From Spirodela intermedia (Eukaryota; Streptophyta; Magnoliopsida; Alismatales; Araceae), in the NCBI GenBank assembly GCA_902729315.2, contig LR746268.1, positions 3,589,501 to 3,653,500 on the forward strand: 64,000 bases of DNA, in the 5' to 3' direction. Below, piece after piece: positions 35,566 to 46,854 of the stretch; position 1 is the first letter of the stretch, and the number at the start of each line of letters is the position of its first letter. A program made the position numbers and the translations under genes. The notes beneath the pieces are model-generated. The model did no database searches and was not told where the DNA came from. It saw only the letters and a list, made by a program, of their open reading frames with translations.

Positions 35566-36924
35566 ATGATGACGATGAAACACATCCACTCCCCGCTGGA
35601 CATAGTGTTCGCCGACATGGGCTTCCTCGCCATTGGCCCCTCATCCTCCCCCCTTGCTGGGGGAGGACGAGTCCTCGATAGGGATAGGCCCCTCGGGGAC
35701 ACCTCTCTCATCGAAGTCCACCGAGAGAAGGCGGGGGACGACGCTAGCGAGGACTCCTCGTTCATTGGGAGCGGAGAGACCATTGCCCGCGGGATGGAGG
35801 ATCCCTGCAGCAAGAAGCGGACCGGAGAGGGAACACAGTCCAAGCTCTGCGCCAGGGGACACTGGAGACCGGCCGAAGACGCCAAGCTAAGGGTGCTGGT
35901 CTCCCTCCACGGCCCTCAGAACTGGAACCTGATAGCAGAGAAGCTAGAGGGGAGATCGGGTACAGCCGGCTATTATTTCTGCTCACCATATGCAACCATG
36001 CCGATAAAACGCAGTATAATCGTGACCCGTATCTGATTTTATTCTCTGAGAAGGGAAGAGCTGCAGGCTGCGGTGGTTCAACCAGCTCGACCCTCGGATA
36101 AACAGGAGGGCCTTCACGGAGGAGGAGGAGGAGAAGTTGATGGCTGCCCACCGGGCCTATGGTAACAAGTGGGCCCTAATAGCGAGGCTCTTCCCCGGGC
36201 GGACCGACAACGCTGTGAAGAACCACTGGCATGTGATCATGTCGCGCAAGTACAGGGAGCAGTCCCTCGCCTACCGGAGGAGGAAGCTCTCTCAGGCCGT
36301 TCACCGGAGGAACCTCAGCGAAGAACGGCAGACCCCTCCTCCCATATCCCCCTTCTCCCTCCGCGGAGAGAAGACCCCTCTTGATTTTCTTCCCGGTGAC
36401 AACTCTCTCTCTCTCTCTCTTTCCCCCCCTCTCCCTCTCGCTCGCTCGCTCGCTCGCTCCGGTCTCACAGAACAAATGGTGGTCAGAGGACGATCAGTGT
36501 CCAGTGGAGGGGTAGTTTTCACTATTTAGGGACTGGGGCTCTGCTGAGTTCCGGTGAGCCGCTCATCGGTAACTTCGGAGGCTAGCTCACACACTGCAGA
36601 TATTTTGAAGAAAAAGAAATCAAAGTGAAACCAGCTCTCCCTTAGAAATCGTCAGCGAGTTAGATTCCTGCCGACTTCTCTTTTGTCGTCAATTAATCTT
36701 CTTCATTCTGGTTTTGAAATGCAGGACCACAATGCAAGAACGGGACCGGGGGGGAGGAGACAACCCAGAGGTCTTCTCCACCGATGGTGGTTGCCACGCA
36801 GCAGTTGACCCGCTTTGCTTCTGGCTTCTCGGACTCGTCGTCCGTGGAGGAGGCCCTGCAGATTGACAATACCACTCTCCCCCCCCCGTTTTTCATAGAT
36901 TTCCTCGGAGTTGGAGCGACCTAA
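35566..36924 (+). CDS. R2R3-MYB transcription factor (MYB52/54/105/117 clade)
   Basis: Three exons, 35566-35959, 36054-36395 and 36725-36924, join in frame to 311 aa. The R2 repeat is at about 97-147 ([18 protein letters not shown]...[16 protein letters not shown]), with the first intron inside it. The R3 repeat is at about 148-199 ([14 protein letters not shown]...[24 protein letters not shown]). The spaced tryptophans are present, and R3 has the usual non-Trp first position (Phe). The basic tail [14 protein letters not shown] follows. The protein ends [11 protein letters not shown], the terminal motif I associate with this clade. By family, it is a nuclear DNA-binding regulator; relatives act in organ boundaries or secondary walls, and which role applies here is not visible. 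Intron 2 (36396-36724) opens with CT and CTCG repeats. If it is retained, the frame stops at 36529 and loses the conserved C terminus. Confidence 0.92.
36405..36459. repeat. CT / CTCG microsatellite in MYB intron 2
   Basis: A CTCTCTCTCTCT run, a C-rich stretch and then four to five CTCG units start just after the splice donor at 36396. The run is in frame with exon 2, so it could wrongly be annotated as coding Ser/Leu/Ala/Arg repeats. Confidence 0.8.
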
Positions 36925-39900
36925 AGAGAAGAATGGCAAACTAATGAATAACCAAACAAGTTTACTTTTATAGAAGAGAAGGGAGCTTCTGAAACTATGA
37001 GGCGTTGGTGTCCTTTGGTACATATAATTCATATTGATCTCCGAGGGACTTCCGCGTAGCAAGACTAGACTAACTGGTTACTTTTTGTCGTTATTCCTCC
37101 TCTTTCACTTATTTATCTTCTTCTTTCCTTTGTTTTGACACTACTGAATTTTCCAAGCCTCTACTTCGAATGTAGCATTCCCGTTTCTAGGTTTCGTACT
37201 CCCCTTCCTGCACGAAGAGCTAGTTCTTGATCATCCCCATTACGTCGTTGGTCGCTGGAAGCTGTCAGAGCTCGCCGAAGCCCTGCGATAATATTCTCAA
37301 GCGAGAGCCGTCGACTGGACCTCCGTGGTTTATGTTTCCGGCTTAGTTTAGGATCGCAGAAGAGTCCGACATGATGAAAGAAGGCAAGGAGAGACTATGG
37401 AAGACATTGTAGTAATAAGAGTATCACCAGATAGGCCTTCCCGTCTCCTTCTCCAAATACACCGATTGAGACTGAACGCCTTCAATGGACTCCTACTCGC
37501 TCGAGATGCAACACAGTAGGAAGCGAAGACCTATCTCCGGGGGGGGGAGAAAACTGGAGTTTTCTATCTTCCTCTGTGGTGAAGACCTAACTGACGATGC
37601 GAGAACGGCACTATGGATCATCTGGGAGGGGGCGACATATGTACAACCAGAAAGAAACGGGCTCTCCGAGAAGTGGAGGCTGCACTTGAGGAGAGGAAGA
37701 GCCCTCCTATCTGCTACGCTGCAGAGGGAAACCCACGTTACCGTTCTTCCATGTATCCCCTGCCTTCGCCCTTCGAAAGGAAAGTACCTCTCTCACTGTC
37801 CTGAACGACGCCATGTCTACTTGTGAGTGTCATGGTGAGCACCACATCACCCTCTCCTTCCTCAAGAAAATACGTAGAGAAATTTATATTATTTATTTGA
37901 TAATCTACAACGAAGAATTCCGAAGAAGGCTCCGGGAGTGATTAGACTAGCCAAGGAGAAGAGTTTGACATAATGAGATAATGTGCGCCACACATTTCCT
38001 CCAATATTTACAATCAAACAGACAACTCCCCTCCTGGTCAGAGTGTAGTTTTATCCATTTACCGGGAAATAATATCACAAATAGAAAATAAAAGGAATAC
38101 ATCTATCTCTCTATATACATATAGATTAAGTCACTGGTTGGGTACATGGTTTGACGTTTGTGATTTCATAAATTAAAAGTTACATTAAAATAATATATGA
38201 ATACATGTTGAACTAGTTATGAAACTTGAGCCTAACTCCTTTTGATTCATTAAAAAGATAAATTAAAGAAGAAAATAGAATATTAAATATGGTGAATAGT
38301 ATTAAGGATAGATGTTTTTTGAAACATAGTGAAGATAAGTGATTTGTCCAAATCTCAACAAGTAATTAATACTTTAAAGCTCTATATCACACTTAATATA
38401 CCTTATGAATCTAAAAAAATTGTAGATGTAGGTGTCGAGTCTTTTTTGAGCTTGTCACATAGATTGTGGGGTGGGTGTTGAATTGAACTTTTAAGTTGAA
38501 TCTTATTTTGCATCTTGAAATCATTTTCTTAAGTTGAATCCTATGAGTATAGAGAGAGAGTGAGTGATAGAGAGAGACAGGGGAGAGAAGAACTTGTTTT
38601 TATAGTGATATGGTTAATTCTTTTGGCTTACATTTACTTTCAAAACCACAGTTCTAGTATTACTATTCTTGTCATAAAAATGTAAATGATTTTATGAGAT
38701 CAGCACCTCTTTTAAGATACAATATGCAAGCCAGATTTCCTTCATCTTGACTTAATTTAGGTGACATGCTCCTTTTATCTTTAGCTTATTGGGCCAAATA
38801 ATTAGTTGGTGAACCATAATGTGCTGCACATGTGCCTAAAGTATATAGAAAAAGACCCTAATGTGCTTCCTAAAGGGCTAGTTAAATGCCCATATCTATG
38901 ATAGTCTTTCAAATAAAAATCATTTTAATTACTTGTACAATAACTTTAGACTAGTATCCCTTTAGGTGAAATTGTAAATTCATCAATCTTTTAGAAGTCA
39001 TTGCAAATTGAATCCTTTGAGTTTCAATGATTTTTCACTTTATCACATTCAATTACCTTTTCAATGGATGGTTGCAAGAACATGCATCTGCCATCATTTT
39101 TAAGATAAGAATTTTTGTTTTAATTAATCATGGAAAAGTAATGATGATTGTTATGTGAATTTCAGTTGATTTATATGAGACATTTCATATATTTCTTATG
39201 TTATAACATTACGATTCTAATTAATGTCTAATTAAGCTTTGTCATCATCAAAATGCTGAAAGTCCTTCAACAATAGGAAAGGTTATTGGTCATATGTATA
39301 AGTTCATGCATAATATTACAAATAAAATTTATTTAACCAGATAAACTTTGAGAGACTAAAAAAGTGTAATATTGATGAGTAATAGAGATCTATTTCTTAT
39401 CATCACTTGAGAAACTCATGATCATTAGATCTAAAAAATTGATTACTTATTCTATTTTAGTCTTACATTAATGTTAAATATCTTAAAATGTCTTACAAGG
39501 GTTCATCATGTATATCTCATAAGCATCAATGAGGTCAAAACATAGACAAATTTAAAATAGACCATAAGAATTCATGTAGTGCGTACGTTTTAAAAGTTTT
39601 GATATCAAGAAATTAGTAGAAACATTGAAGTGTAGCTAATTTTAAATTCATGATATAATACAATAATGTATAAATGCATGCAAATGCAATAAGTTAGAAA
39701 TACGATTTTAGAATAAGTGAAATGATTAAAATATTTTTAAGTATCTAATCTTATGTTGGTATTATTATTTTGACGATTAGAGAGATCAACCTAGCAATCT
39801 TTAGATAGTAACTTTCTATTACCCTTAAAATGTGAATTGTCATGTGCTGAGTTAAATAATTTGAACAAGGTGAAAGCCGCTCAAGAGAAAACTATTTCAA

Positions 39901-42240
39901 GTGAAAATTTATACTCTACATGATGAAAATGATTTTCAAGTGAAAATTGGCATCATGGTTAAATTACATGAGTCAATGAATGTTGATTGGAAGAGGAGCA
40001 CAATGCAGTAGATAATTGGTAAAAATTCAAAGATTTCAAATTATTGTGAATATTACAAGTGAGTAAGGATACTCTACACACACACACATTGAGTAGTCAA
40101 ATTTAGGAAAAATCGTGTCCCTAATTTGGCTGTCAACAAAAATTTGTAAGGATTGTTGATAACCCATTACGTGTGTATTAAAAGGACATTTTAGCCACGA
40201 TTAGGGTTTTGAAAGAATAGAAATGAAATATTTAGAGAGTGTGTTTCCATGCCATCCCTCTTCCTCTTATAACTCTAAACTACTTATCTTCATCCTTGGA
40301 CACAAAGAGGATCAAGAAAAATAGTAATGCTCAGGCCTTCACTGATTCTATCCTCCATCAGAAGATGCCTCAAGTGAAAGGTTTTTTGAGTTATAAAAGT
40401 TGTGGGCCAAACTACAAGAACATAAAATTGTTCTTAACTTTGTTCTTGGTTTGCTGATAATATCATATAACCTTGTTGAGGGCTAGATCTTTAGTAGTTG
40501 GTCACTAGAGCCTTATGATTTTAACCTCAACATTTATCACATAGGTTTGGTGAGGCCTAGATATTCACCAGTTGATCACCTGAGCCATAGGATTCAGAAC
40601 AAAAACTTACTGAGACCAAGATATTCACATGAACCTTGTTAAAGACAGTTTTATTGTGCTTAGTGGAACCATATGATTTTTTCTTTAGCGAATGGAGTAG
40701 GCAAGAGTGACCTCCCACTACGCTACAAACTATAAGATCACTTGAATGTGTCATCTGGTTTCATTTGCGTGCAAATGTTCTTTAGAAGTCTGTAACCACG
40801 ATATAAACATCTATTCCCATCAAAATGGCTGATTTACATAAACTTCACTGTCTCTGCCTCCATATCTTGGCACACCAGATTCGGTTACTGCTTGCAATCT
40901 CCATTGCAGGGAGCAGGCAGCAGAATAAATGTGCTTTCGGATGCATGGTCACCTGCACAAAGGAATCTCTAGCAACATCAGAGTCACTACTGAACTCGAT
41001 TAGAATATAAATAAGCATCCCATATTGTACACAACCAAAAGCTCTATCAGGACATGCGGTACTTGCATCATTTCTTCAAATATATGCATGAAATTCACTA
41101 CCCTCTGTTCAATGATCTGAGTTTTATTTACGGCATTCGTCCAAGAGGAAGCCTCTAAGCTTCGATATTTGAAAAAAATAGAGATCAATTAGGTTGATAG
41201 ATCCAAACGTATTGACCTGAAAAATTTTATGATGAGGAGAAAGTGCTTGAACAGTAAAGATGCAGAAAATACAGAGGGCATGAGTAAAGATGTTGCACGT
41301 AGTAAAGATGGACATGATTTTGAAAAATTACAAAGAGTGACGACAGAGGTTTTTCATTAATGACCTTTCTGCCATGTTGACACCCTGTAATCTGTGGATA
41401 ATAAATTCCGAGCATAAAATAGTTATAGCACACGCTTTCCATGTCATCAATCCTTTTACAAATCTGTCAGTCCACCAGCAGGATTTTTATATGAAGATCT
41501 AATGGTACATACACTTTTTTGGGTTCCGAAACACCTGTTGAAAGTACAGAGAAGATAAAATTAGCATAAACGAAGAAAATAATGGACGTGACTAAAAAAC
41601 ACTGCTTGCCGGGAGACCACAGTTGCGCTAGCATTTTAAAACAACTGCTTGGGTCCCCACAATCTGACGAAGACAACCCAGGGAAGATGACATAAGAAGA
41701 AGAGTAATATGGGAAAATAAAAGGGAATCATGAATCATCACGCAAGAAGTTTCTCACCAAAACCCTACTCAGGCTTCTGCTTGAAACAGAAACAATTCCA
41801 ATGAAGTCCAAAGACATAATTTCTAAAAGCAGGAGTTTCACTGGTTATTTAAAAGCAATCGAAATAAGGTAACAGAAGACGGATACCCTATGAAACATAT
41901 TCTGAAAAATAAGAACAATACTGTACAGATTCCAAAGCCATGTCGTTAGTCACCAAGGCAACATATGAAGCTTTACAGTTTATCATTTAAATGATGGATA
42001 TGTCAAGCCCACTTGATGAAGACTCACCCAAAGTTGACTCTCATAATAAACGAGTTTCCATGCAGGACACTACCATGACAACATGCCCCTTCTTGGGATG
42101 CTCCATAGAGCAAACATGACTATGCAAACTTCCTGCCATTTCATCAAGTTTCACCAATTCAATGTTATCTGTCTGGAGAGGTGGAAACCCTAAACAGCAG
42201 ACAAGGAGACTCTCATCTCATAACTTCTCAAAAGCTACAT
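36925..42240. other. Gene-poor region between MYB and PPR genes
   Basis: 36925 to about 37850 is probably MYB 3' UTR and flank; an open frame at 37485-37826 has no recognisable domain. From 37900 to 40800 the sequence is strongly AT-rich. At 39238-39258 the minus strand reads CATTTTGATGATGACAAAG, the same Copia-LTR-like phrase as at 29525, so a degraded minus-strand LTR is likely. 40800-42240 lies downstream of the PPR stop codon and should include its 3' UTR. No gene was found. Confidence 0.45.
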
Positions 42241-45200
42241 CTAAAACGCAGAGTTGAGCACAGTGTTCAAACATCTTTCTGTTCTGGAGCCTCTCTCATC
42301 AAAGCCCGCTTGCGAAAGAAGATTTGACAAGAAACCTTTTCCATCATCATTCTCGCCTCTTTTGTCATTGGTACTGCTTAGACTGCTAATGAGAGACCAA
42401 TGAGTCTCAAACTCAGGTAGAAGCCCGCATTGCTGCATTTTCCCAAGAATTTCTGATGTCTTATGTATATTCTTCTCAAGACGATATCTATCAAGGACAA
42501 GTTGAAACATGCCACTAGAAGGAACATGGCTAGATCCCACCATAACATCCAAAAGCTGTTCCGCATCACTGGTTTTTCCATGACCACAAAGGCCCCGAAT
42601 GAGCATTTCATATGACTCCATGTCAGGCTGGACTTTGATGTTCAACATCTCGGCATGAATATCAAGAGCTTCATCAAAAGCACAGGAAGAAACCAACCCC
42701 TTAAGGACAAGATTATAACTCTTTTCACTTGGAAAACTGCCGCCCTTTATCAGCATCAAATTAAGCAGATTTACTGACGTATTTACCCTTCCAAGTCTAC
42801 AGAAGCATTCCACTAGAATGTCATAATTTGCCTTAGTGGGAATCAGATCCTTGTCTTGCAATCGACTTAGAAGCAATTCGGCCTCGTCAATCTTGAAACG
42901 TTGCAGAAGGCTCTTGATTAATATGGTCTGGGTTACAGCGCCATACTTCCAACATTTATTTTCCATTTTTTGACAGAGTCTGAGGGCTTCATTGTGTCTC
43001 TGGTGCCTACACAAGTAATCCACAGAAATTCTGAGGCTGCGATTAGTGGGTTGCATTCCTTTAGAGATCATGGTGTTCAGGGAGTCAACAGACTTTTGAC
43101 CATCTCCACACCTGTGATAGCCATGGACAAGAAAATTGTAAGAAAATTGATCAGGAATATAGTGCCTCTGTCTCATTTCATCCAAAACAAGATCCACAAC
43201 AGAACTATTTCCTTTCTTTAAAAAATGGAACATCAGGATATTGTATATGGTTTGAGGGGCGTATGCATGTTCTCTCAGCATATGCTCTTTCAGATTCAGC
43301 CCAACATGTACAAGACCAACTGAACAGCTGAGACAAACTAGATCTCGGTAGGCCGATATGTCTAGGGGTACATTCATTTTGAGCACAATACAGAGTAATT
43401 CGTATGCCCCTCTCAAGTTCTTTTCCTGACAACGATGCTGAATAATTATGTTCAATATGCTTTCAACAGGCAATAACAAATCTCCCATACATAGTTTCTG
43501 CAGCTGACGGCTATTATTTTTGTTGCCCCCTACCCTACACAATTCATCCAACAATGCCCTGGAGAGGGGAGAATAACCCTCTAATTCCTTACTGAAGATA
43601 AGCTTCTTTAAAGGTCGGCTAGCTTTCTCGATTCTGCTAGACCCAAGTAGCATGTAGGCGATGATTTCCCACATACCCGGAGAGAGACTGACAGTTGTCT
43701 CGATCATGAGATCAATCACATGGAAAGCTTCCATAAACTTTTTCTCCCTATAAAGCCCTGCGATAAGACATTCATAGCATGATTGTTCCAGGACATGGGG
43801 GGTCACCTTGAAGACCTCGTCAACAAGAGCATGGCCCATGGTTGTGAAGCCAACGTCGCACAGCTCCTTGACAAAAGTACTGCAGATAGCTGGAATCAAC
43901 TGAGGACGTGTCAGGGACATGATCTCAAAGAGCTCAAATGCCTCCTCAAACATTTCGTGCTCTAGTAGGAAATGAAGGATCAAATTGACATTCTTAAACT
44001 CAGGTAACCAGTTACAACCTTGAAGGCCATCCCAGAGTTCATGGAATCTATGCACGTCCTTTTCTTTGTAGAAAGCTGTGACAAAAGCCATAAAAGGCTC
44101 TGCCTCGATGGGCAGTCTTCTGTGGAGCAACACGTCCAACATCATCCTTGCTTTATCTGAAACCCCTTTCTTGTAGAAAGCAAGAAGTAGCAGGTTGACG
44201 GTGTGATCGTCCAGGTACTTGCACAGCTCAGGGATCTCCTCTAGCACATGCACAGCTTCCTTGACCTTGCAAGGTCTCGATGTAACAAGAGTCTCCAGCA
44301 ATTTCGAGTACGTGGAGAAAGAAAGGCTTTCTCCAATCTGAGCAGCTTCCTCCACCATCTTGATGGCAGCTTCAGCCCCACCCTTCCTGCATTCCTCCTG
44401 TACCAGGAGATCGAAGTTTGGAGCCATGGCATCATCTAAGATCCTATTTAGTCTCCTCTCAAGCATTCGAATATCAGTGTCGAGGAACAACCCATTCCCC
44501 AGAAAATCGAAGAATTCAGCTTTCGAAGAATGCAGGCCGTTGTCCCTCTTGACCTTCACTTGCAGGTCACCAAGTCCTAGTACAGAGAAAGCCATGGAAA
44601 CAGTGTCCTCGAGTGGGGACAGAGAAACAAGACCAATATCGACCATCTCCCCAAGAACAAGCTTAACCTCAACAAATCTTCTCATCATACAGAGCCCAGC
44701 TAATACGACTCTGAAAGTTGACATTTCGGTCTTTATCCCTTTTTCCATCATGTCAGCACAGACTTCCTTCAAACATTCCCACATCCCTTCCTTTGACAGG
44801 GCACCGAGAAGGGCATTACATGCGTGAACATCGGGCTTTAGCATCCTCGTGTAGAGCTCAGACATATAGCGGGAAGCATTTCTCAGGTTTCCCTCTCTAC
44901 AACTCCACCGGATAAAGATCCCGAAGGTTTTTGCATCTGACTCGAAGCCCAACACCTCCAAGCTCTGCATGAACGACCATGCCTTGTCAGTACCACAAGT
45001 CTTGGACATGGAGAACAGTATCTGGTGGCAGACGCTGGCTCTGGGCATGTGTTTCCATTCTTTCAAGAATTTCAAGAGATCTTCAAAGTCACTTTTCCTG
45101 CTATATGCATCAGCGATCGAGTCCAGAGACTTGCAGCCGCAATGGATTCCGAGGTTCCTGACTCTCTTGAGAAGATTGAGAGCTTCCAAGACCTTGTCAT

Positions 45201-46134
45201 GCGTGCACAGAGTCTGAACAACAAAATCAAGAGCATAATTCTCATTGCTCGATACTAGCCCCACGTCTCCCATGTCTGCATAGATTCTCTCAGCTAACTC
45301 TGTCTTCTGCATCTGAACTAACCAATGGAGAAGTGCCCTGTAGCATGAAACATTCAGAAGCACGCTAGGGAGACATCTTGCCTGGTCATACAACGCAATC
45401 GATCTCTTCCAATCCCAGTTTTCAATATACCCTTTAATGATCTCACTGAAGAAATCACTAAGGCCTGGGCTATAAACCCCGGAGGCTTGCATGTCGTACA
45501 GAAAGGATTCGGCGTCTGTGAGCCTTTGGGCGCGTAATAGCGTAGAAATCATCAACTCGAAAGTTCTCGGAAGATGGGTGAAATCCCCTTCCTGCTTGCT
45601 AGCCCAGCTGAACAGTTTCAGCAAGAAATCCACCTCCCTCGCTGCCACCTTCGGTCCGAAACCCACAATTATATCGAGCACATCTTCCGGTTTGAGAACC
45701 GAGACCCTCCAGAAACGGCGCATCGTCTTCGGAGACAAGAAGAAGGACGTCTTGACATGGTCCAGAAGAGAAAACCCTTCGACCGAGTCCCGGCCTCTCT
45801 TCGTCCAGAGGTGAGAAAAACTCGACATAACAGATCTGCAGACGGTGACGACCCCATTCGAATCGCAAGCCAACTGGGTTCCTGCCATCTCATTCTCGCA
45901 AGGACCAACTGATTGAGGTTTACGGGCGGAAGGATTACCGGAGGGCGCGGAGACTCGCCTCAAGAGCAGCTGCAGAGCACTGGAGGAGAATCCTCTCCCC
46001 GCATTCTCGGGGAGCTCAGGAAAAGGAGGCAGAAGAAGGGAACTGCCGAACTCCACCGAGGTGGTGGTTGCAGTGGGAGAAGACGATGGGTACTCGGCAA
46101 TTCGCGGCCCACGGTGAAGAGAGACCCTCCTCAT
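42241..46134 (-). CDS. Very long P-class pentatricopeptide repeat protein (At5g15280-like), probably mitochondrial
   Basis: A single intronless frame of 1297 aa runs from ATG 46134 to TAG 42241-42243. PPR proteins bind organelle RNA base by base and act in its processing, stability or translation. The N terminus (MRRVSLHRGPRIAEY...) is rich in Arg and Ser and poor in acidic residues, fitting an organelle targeting peptide. From about residue 185 to 1260 there are many degenerate 35-aa helical-hairpin repeats, for example YNFLVHGYHRCGDGQKSVDSLNTM, with a non-canonical middle part near 530-600. There is no E, DYW or SMR tail, so it is P-class. Length and repeat pattern match the Arabidopsis At5g15280 group from memory. 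It is head to head with the KH gene. Many smaller frames on both strands here are shadows. Confidence 0.93.
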   Translation of the reverse strand: MRRVSLHRGPRIAEYPSSSPTATTTSVEFGSSLLLPPFPELPENAGRGFSSSALQLLLRRVSAPSGNPSARKPQSVGPCENEMAGTQLACDSNGVVTVCRSVMSSFSHLWTKRGRDSVEGFSLLDHVKTSFFLSPKTMRRFWRVSVLKPEDVLDIIVGFGPKVAAREVDFLLKLFSWASKQEGDFTHLPRTFELMISTLLRAQRLTDAESFLYDMQASGVYSPGLSDFFSEIIKGYIENWDWKRSIALYDQARCLPSVLLNVSCYRALLHWLVQMQKTELAERIYADMGDVGLVSSNENYALDFVVQTLCTHDKVLEALNLLKRVRNLGIHCGCKSLDSIADAYSRKSDFEDLLKFLKEWKHMPRASVCHQILFSMSKTCGTDKAWSFMQSLEVLGFESDAKTFGIFIRWSCREGNLRNASRYMSELYTRMLKPDVHACNALLGALSKEGMWECLKEVCADMMEKGIKTEMSTFRVVLAGLCMMRRFVEVKLVLGEMVDIGLVSLSPLEDTVSMAFSVLGLGDLQVKVKRDNGLHSSKAEFFDFLGNGLFLDTDIRMLERRLNRILDDAMAPNFDLLVQEECRKGGAEAAIKMVEEAAQIGESLSFSTYSKLLETLVTSRPCKVKEAVHVLEEIPELCKYLDDHTVNLLLLAFYKKGVSDKARMMLDVLLHRRLPIEAEPFMAFVTAFYKEKDVHRFHELWDGLQGCNWLPEFKNVNLILHFLLEHEMFEEAFELFEIMSLTRPQLIPAICSTFVKELCDVGFTTMGHALVDEVFKVTPHVLEQSCYECLIAGLYREKKFMEAFHVIDLMIETTVSLSPGMWEIIAYMLLGSSRIEKASRPLKKLIFSKELEGYSPLSRALLDELCRVGGNKNNSRQLQKLCMGDLLLPVESILNIIIQHRCQEKNLRGAYELLCIVLKMNVPLDISAYRDLVCLSCSVGLVHVGLNLKEHMLREHAYAPQTIYNILMFHFLKKGNSSVVDLVLDEMRQRHYIPDQFSYNFLVHGYHRCGDGQKSVDSLNTMISKGMQPTNRSLRISVDYLCRHQRHNEALRLCQKMENKCWKYGAVTQTILIKSLLQRFKIDEAELLLSRLQDKDLIPTKANYDILVECFCRLGRVNTSVNLLNLMLIKGGSFPSEKSYNLVLKGLVSSCAFDEALDIHAEMLNIKVQPDMESYEMLIRGLCGHGKTSDAEQLLDVMVGSSHVPSSGMFQLVLDRYRLEKNIHKTSEILGKMQQCGLLPEFETHWSLISSLSSTNDKRGENDDGKGFLSNLLSQAGFDERGSRTERCLNTVLNSAF

Positions 46135-46740
46135 GTCACCCGAGCCGCATCGCTTTGAGGCAGCGACGCGCGTTTGTATTCATCTCGCCACACTCGTGTT
46201 TCATTCATAGTCAGTGGAAGCGGAGACTAGTTGAATCACAGTAGAAAAAAGGCAATTTTTACTCTCTAAAACGTCCAACGAGAGGGCGGCATAAATCATC
46301 TGCTAGCTATCTGATGTTCTATTCTGCAACTTTTTTCGCTGTAAGATTTTTAGTTCATGGCTTAGAAGGAGGGAGAATGCACGTATTGTGCGTCTCGGGT
46401 CTCTCCCTTGGGAAGCAGGTCGGGGGGGTGGGATGGGTAGGGATCAGTTAATGGGCCCCACCCGATCAAGGTCTTCACCGACTTACGATGGCGTCAAATT
46501 CTGGCTCCTTTCTACAATCCAACTTCGGGGAAGTCAGGTTGCGCTTTCCCCGCTCCTTGAAATCGTGGAATCTGTCGTTGCCTTCGTGGGGACTCCGACG
46601 GGATTATTATATAGAAGGAGGGTATTTGGAGTAACAAAAATAGTCATCCAAGGCAGATCGCCTCAGAAAACCCTAGCTCTTTGTTTTTTTTATATACAAC
46701 CCCTGCCCTTCACGCTCGAGATATTTTCCCACCTTCGTTC
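46135..46740. promoter_or_regulatory. Shared promoter region of divergent PPR and KH genes
   Basis: Only about 600 bp separate the PPR start codon from the likely KH transcription start. Candidates on the plus strand are a TATATAG word near 46608-46614, a TATATA word near 46691-46696 and a telo-box at 46668-46675. The start sites themselves are not visible. Confidence 0.5.
46668..46675 (+). promoter_or_regulatory. telo-box (AAACCCTA)
   Basis: AAACCCTA lies just upstream of the presumed KH-gene transcription start. In plants this element is common near start sites of genes for translation and RNA-related functions. The match is exact but short. Confidence 0.45.
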
Positions 46741-46854
46741 TTCTTCCTCGTGAGCACAGACCGCGCCTGTCCCCTCCCTCCACAACCTCTTTGTAAGGGT
46801 TTCCGGCGCCCCACGGAAGCATTCGAAGCCCTCCCCCGGGTGCTTGACTGAAAG

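Noticed and set aside
35225-35885. Arg/Glu-rich minus-strand frames over MYB exon 1
   Set aside because: They are shadows of a GC-rich, pyrimidine-rich plus-strand coding exon and leader.
44360-44827. 155-aa plus-strand frame and several other frames within 42.2-46.2 kb
   Set aside because: All lie inside the 1297-aa PPR gene on the opposite strand or in shifted frames, with no domain of their own.
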